From Acidobacteriota bacterium (GTDB lineage Bacteria > Acidobacteriota > Blastocatellia > RBC074), in NCBI GenBank assembly GCA_017991275.1, contig JAGNMH010000390.1:1-5793 (forward strand): DNA of 5,793 nucleotides. Direction: 5' to 3'. The position numbers and the translations under genes were made by a program. The notes beneath the pieces are model-generated. The model worked only from the letters and a program-made list of their open reading frames with translations, was not told the DNA's origin and did not search any database. Numbering within the stretch: the stretch's first letter is position 1; each line of letters starts with the position of its first letter. Shown here piece by piece: positions 4,866 through 5,793 of this stretch.

Positions 4866-5793
4866 ATGGCAAATCTGATGCTCCGCAGACGCCCGCTGGC
4901 GCTGATTATTCTGGATGGCTTCGGTCATTCCGACAGAGTCGAAGGCAACGCAATCAAACTGGCCAGAACCCCTTTTCTGGATCAGTATCTGCGAAAATAT
5001 CCCCACGCATTGGTCGAAGCTTCGGGCGAAAGAGCCGGCCTTTCACGTAATCAGACAGGAAGTTCTGAAGTCGGGCACATTAACATAGGAGCCGGGCGAA
5101 TCGTTCCGCTGGACATCACTCGCATTGACGAAGCCATCACCAGTAAAAAGTTCTTCGATAACCCGGCTTTGGTTGCGGCCGTGGATGCAGGTAAACAAAC
5201 TGCTCTGCATTTGATCGGGTTGCTTTCAAACGGCGGAGTTCACTCAATGAACTCGCACCTATATGCGCTGCTGGAACTGGCGGCACAGCGCGGGGTAGAG
5301 CGTGTTTTCGTTCACGTCATCACCGACGGCAGAGACACTTCGCCAAATTCCGGCAAGGGTTATGTCGCAGGCTTGATCCTGAAAATGCGTGAGCTTGGCC
5401 TGGGACGCATTGCGACAATTTCCGGACGCTATTATGCAATGGATCGTGACAGACGTTGGGAACGGGTCAAACTGGCTTACGAAGCAATGGCCGCCGGGCA
5501 AGGCATTCAAACATCCGATCCCGTTGCCGCCATCGAAACATCTTACGAAAACGGCCTGACCGACGAATTCATTCTGCCAACCGTGATTGTTTCCAACGAA
5601 GGTGAGCCGGTTGGCACAGTGCAACCCGGCGATTCCTGTATCTTCTTCAACTTCCGAGCTGATCGCGCGCGGCAATTGACGCGAGCTTTCACAGGGCTGA
5701 ATTTCAATAATTTTGAGAGGGAACGGATTCAGGACTTGAACTTCGCCACGTTCACACAATACGACCGAGCAATAAATTCTTCGATCGTCTTTC
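4866..5793 (+). CDS. gpmI: 2,3-bisphosphoglycerate-independent phosphoglycerate mutase (3' end beyond window)
   Basis: This cytoplasmic enzyme interconverts 3- and 2-phosphoglycerate through a phosphoserine intermediate, using two divalent metals (usually Mn). The first 309 residues are visible; family members have about 510-550. The N-terminal metal site is LIILDGFG with D17. The catalytic segment is QTGSSEVGHINIGAGR (63-78) with nucleophile S67. Substrate-binding signatures follow: SNGGVHS (H126), ITDGRDTSPNSG (D154, R156), SGRYYAMDRDRRWERV (R188, R194) and FFNFRADRARQLT (R264, R267). The remaining metal ligands would be in the missing C-terminal part. The usual MGN before the catalytic Ser is TGS here. 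The start is the ATG at 4866; 4878 is possible. It is divergent from tRNA-Gly, and its promoter must lie in the gap of about 75 bp next to the tRNA promoter. The family identity is certain; the start is less so. Confidence 0.96.
   Translation, partial: MANLMLRRRPLALIILDGFGHSDRVEGNAIKLARTPFLDQYLRKYPHALVEASGERAGLSRNQTGSSEVGHINIGAGRIVPLDITRIDEAITSKKFFDNPALVAAVDAGKQTALHLIGLLSNGGVHSMNSHLYALLELAAQRGVERVFVHVITDGRDTSPNSGKGYVAGLILKMRELGLGRIATISGRYYAMDRDRRWERVKLAYEAMAAGQGIQTSDPVAAIETSYENGLTDEFILPTVIVSNEGEPVGTVQPGDSCIFFNFRADRARQLTRAFTGLNFNNFERERIQDLNFATFTQYDRAINSSIVF

Noticed and set aside
4737..5006. An 89-codon open frame on the - strand between tRNA-Gly and gpmI
   Set aside because: It overlaps the tRNA promoter and the gpmI N-terminus, has no family signature, and is best explained by chance.
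5259..5759. A 166-codon open frame on the - strand inside gpmI
   Set aside because: It is wholly antisense to conserved GpmI motifs such as DGRD and SGRYYAMDRD.

Overview
The window looks like a piece of a bacterial chromosome with moderate GC content and no phage, plasmid, insertion-sequence or CRISPR signature. Several points suggest a member of the Acidobacteriota, perhaps Blastocatellia: MacB/FtsX-type permeases side by side with no ATPase gene in view, a bacterial type I GAPDH, and cofactor-independent phosphoglycerate mutase. This taxonomic guess rests on general gene style and is only moderately supported.

Layout. (1) Positions 1-1929, + strand: the last residues of a MacB-like ABC permease, a small AbiEii-type nucleotidyltransferase-fold protein starting 3 bp later, and a complete 412-aa MacB-like permease 27 bp after that. 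They look like one transcription unit, and all three lie in the same reading frame. (2) Positions 1930-2131: a perfect 13-bp inverted repeat, then a clear sigma70-type promoter and a structured leader for the next gene. (3) Positions 2132-3139, + strand: glyceraldehyde-3-phosphate dehydrogenase, closed by a very strong intrinsic terminator with 24-nt arms. (4) Positions 3275-4558, - strand: an MFS transporter of the anion:cation symporter (hexuronate/glucarate-like) group, convergent with gap. (5) Positions 4659-4730, - strand: tRNA-Gly with a CCC anticodon, with its own promoter and a probable terminator between it and the transporter. (6) From 4866 to the window end, + strand: the N-terminal 309 residues of phosphoglycerate mutase GpmI, running off the edge and divergent from the tRNA.

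How the genes relate. gap and gpmI are both lower-glycolysis/gluconeogenesis enzymes, and the transporter probably imports a sugar acid or similar organic anion, so positions 2132-5793 have a loose central-carbon theme. They are separately transcribed units rather than one operon. The permease/nucleotidyltransferase cluster is a separate export or envelope-associated unit.

The most notable non-coding signals are: a 37-nt palindromic element present twice (3169-3205 and 4592-4628, 29/37 identical), both times apparently serving as a terminator stem; two promoters on opposite strands sharing a 17-bp spacer and the same GC-TACTTT -10 region; a possible leaderless start for gpmI; and a gap leader whose hairpin begins about where transcription should start. 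I found no convincing novel multi-gene system. The closest candidate is the nucleotidyltransferase-fold protein embedded between the permeases.
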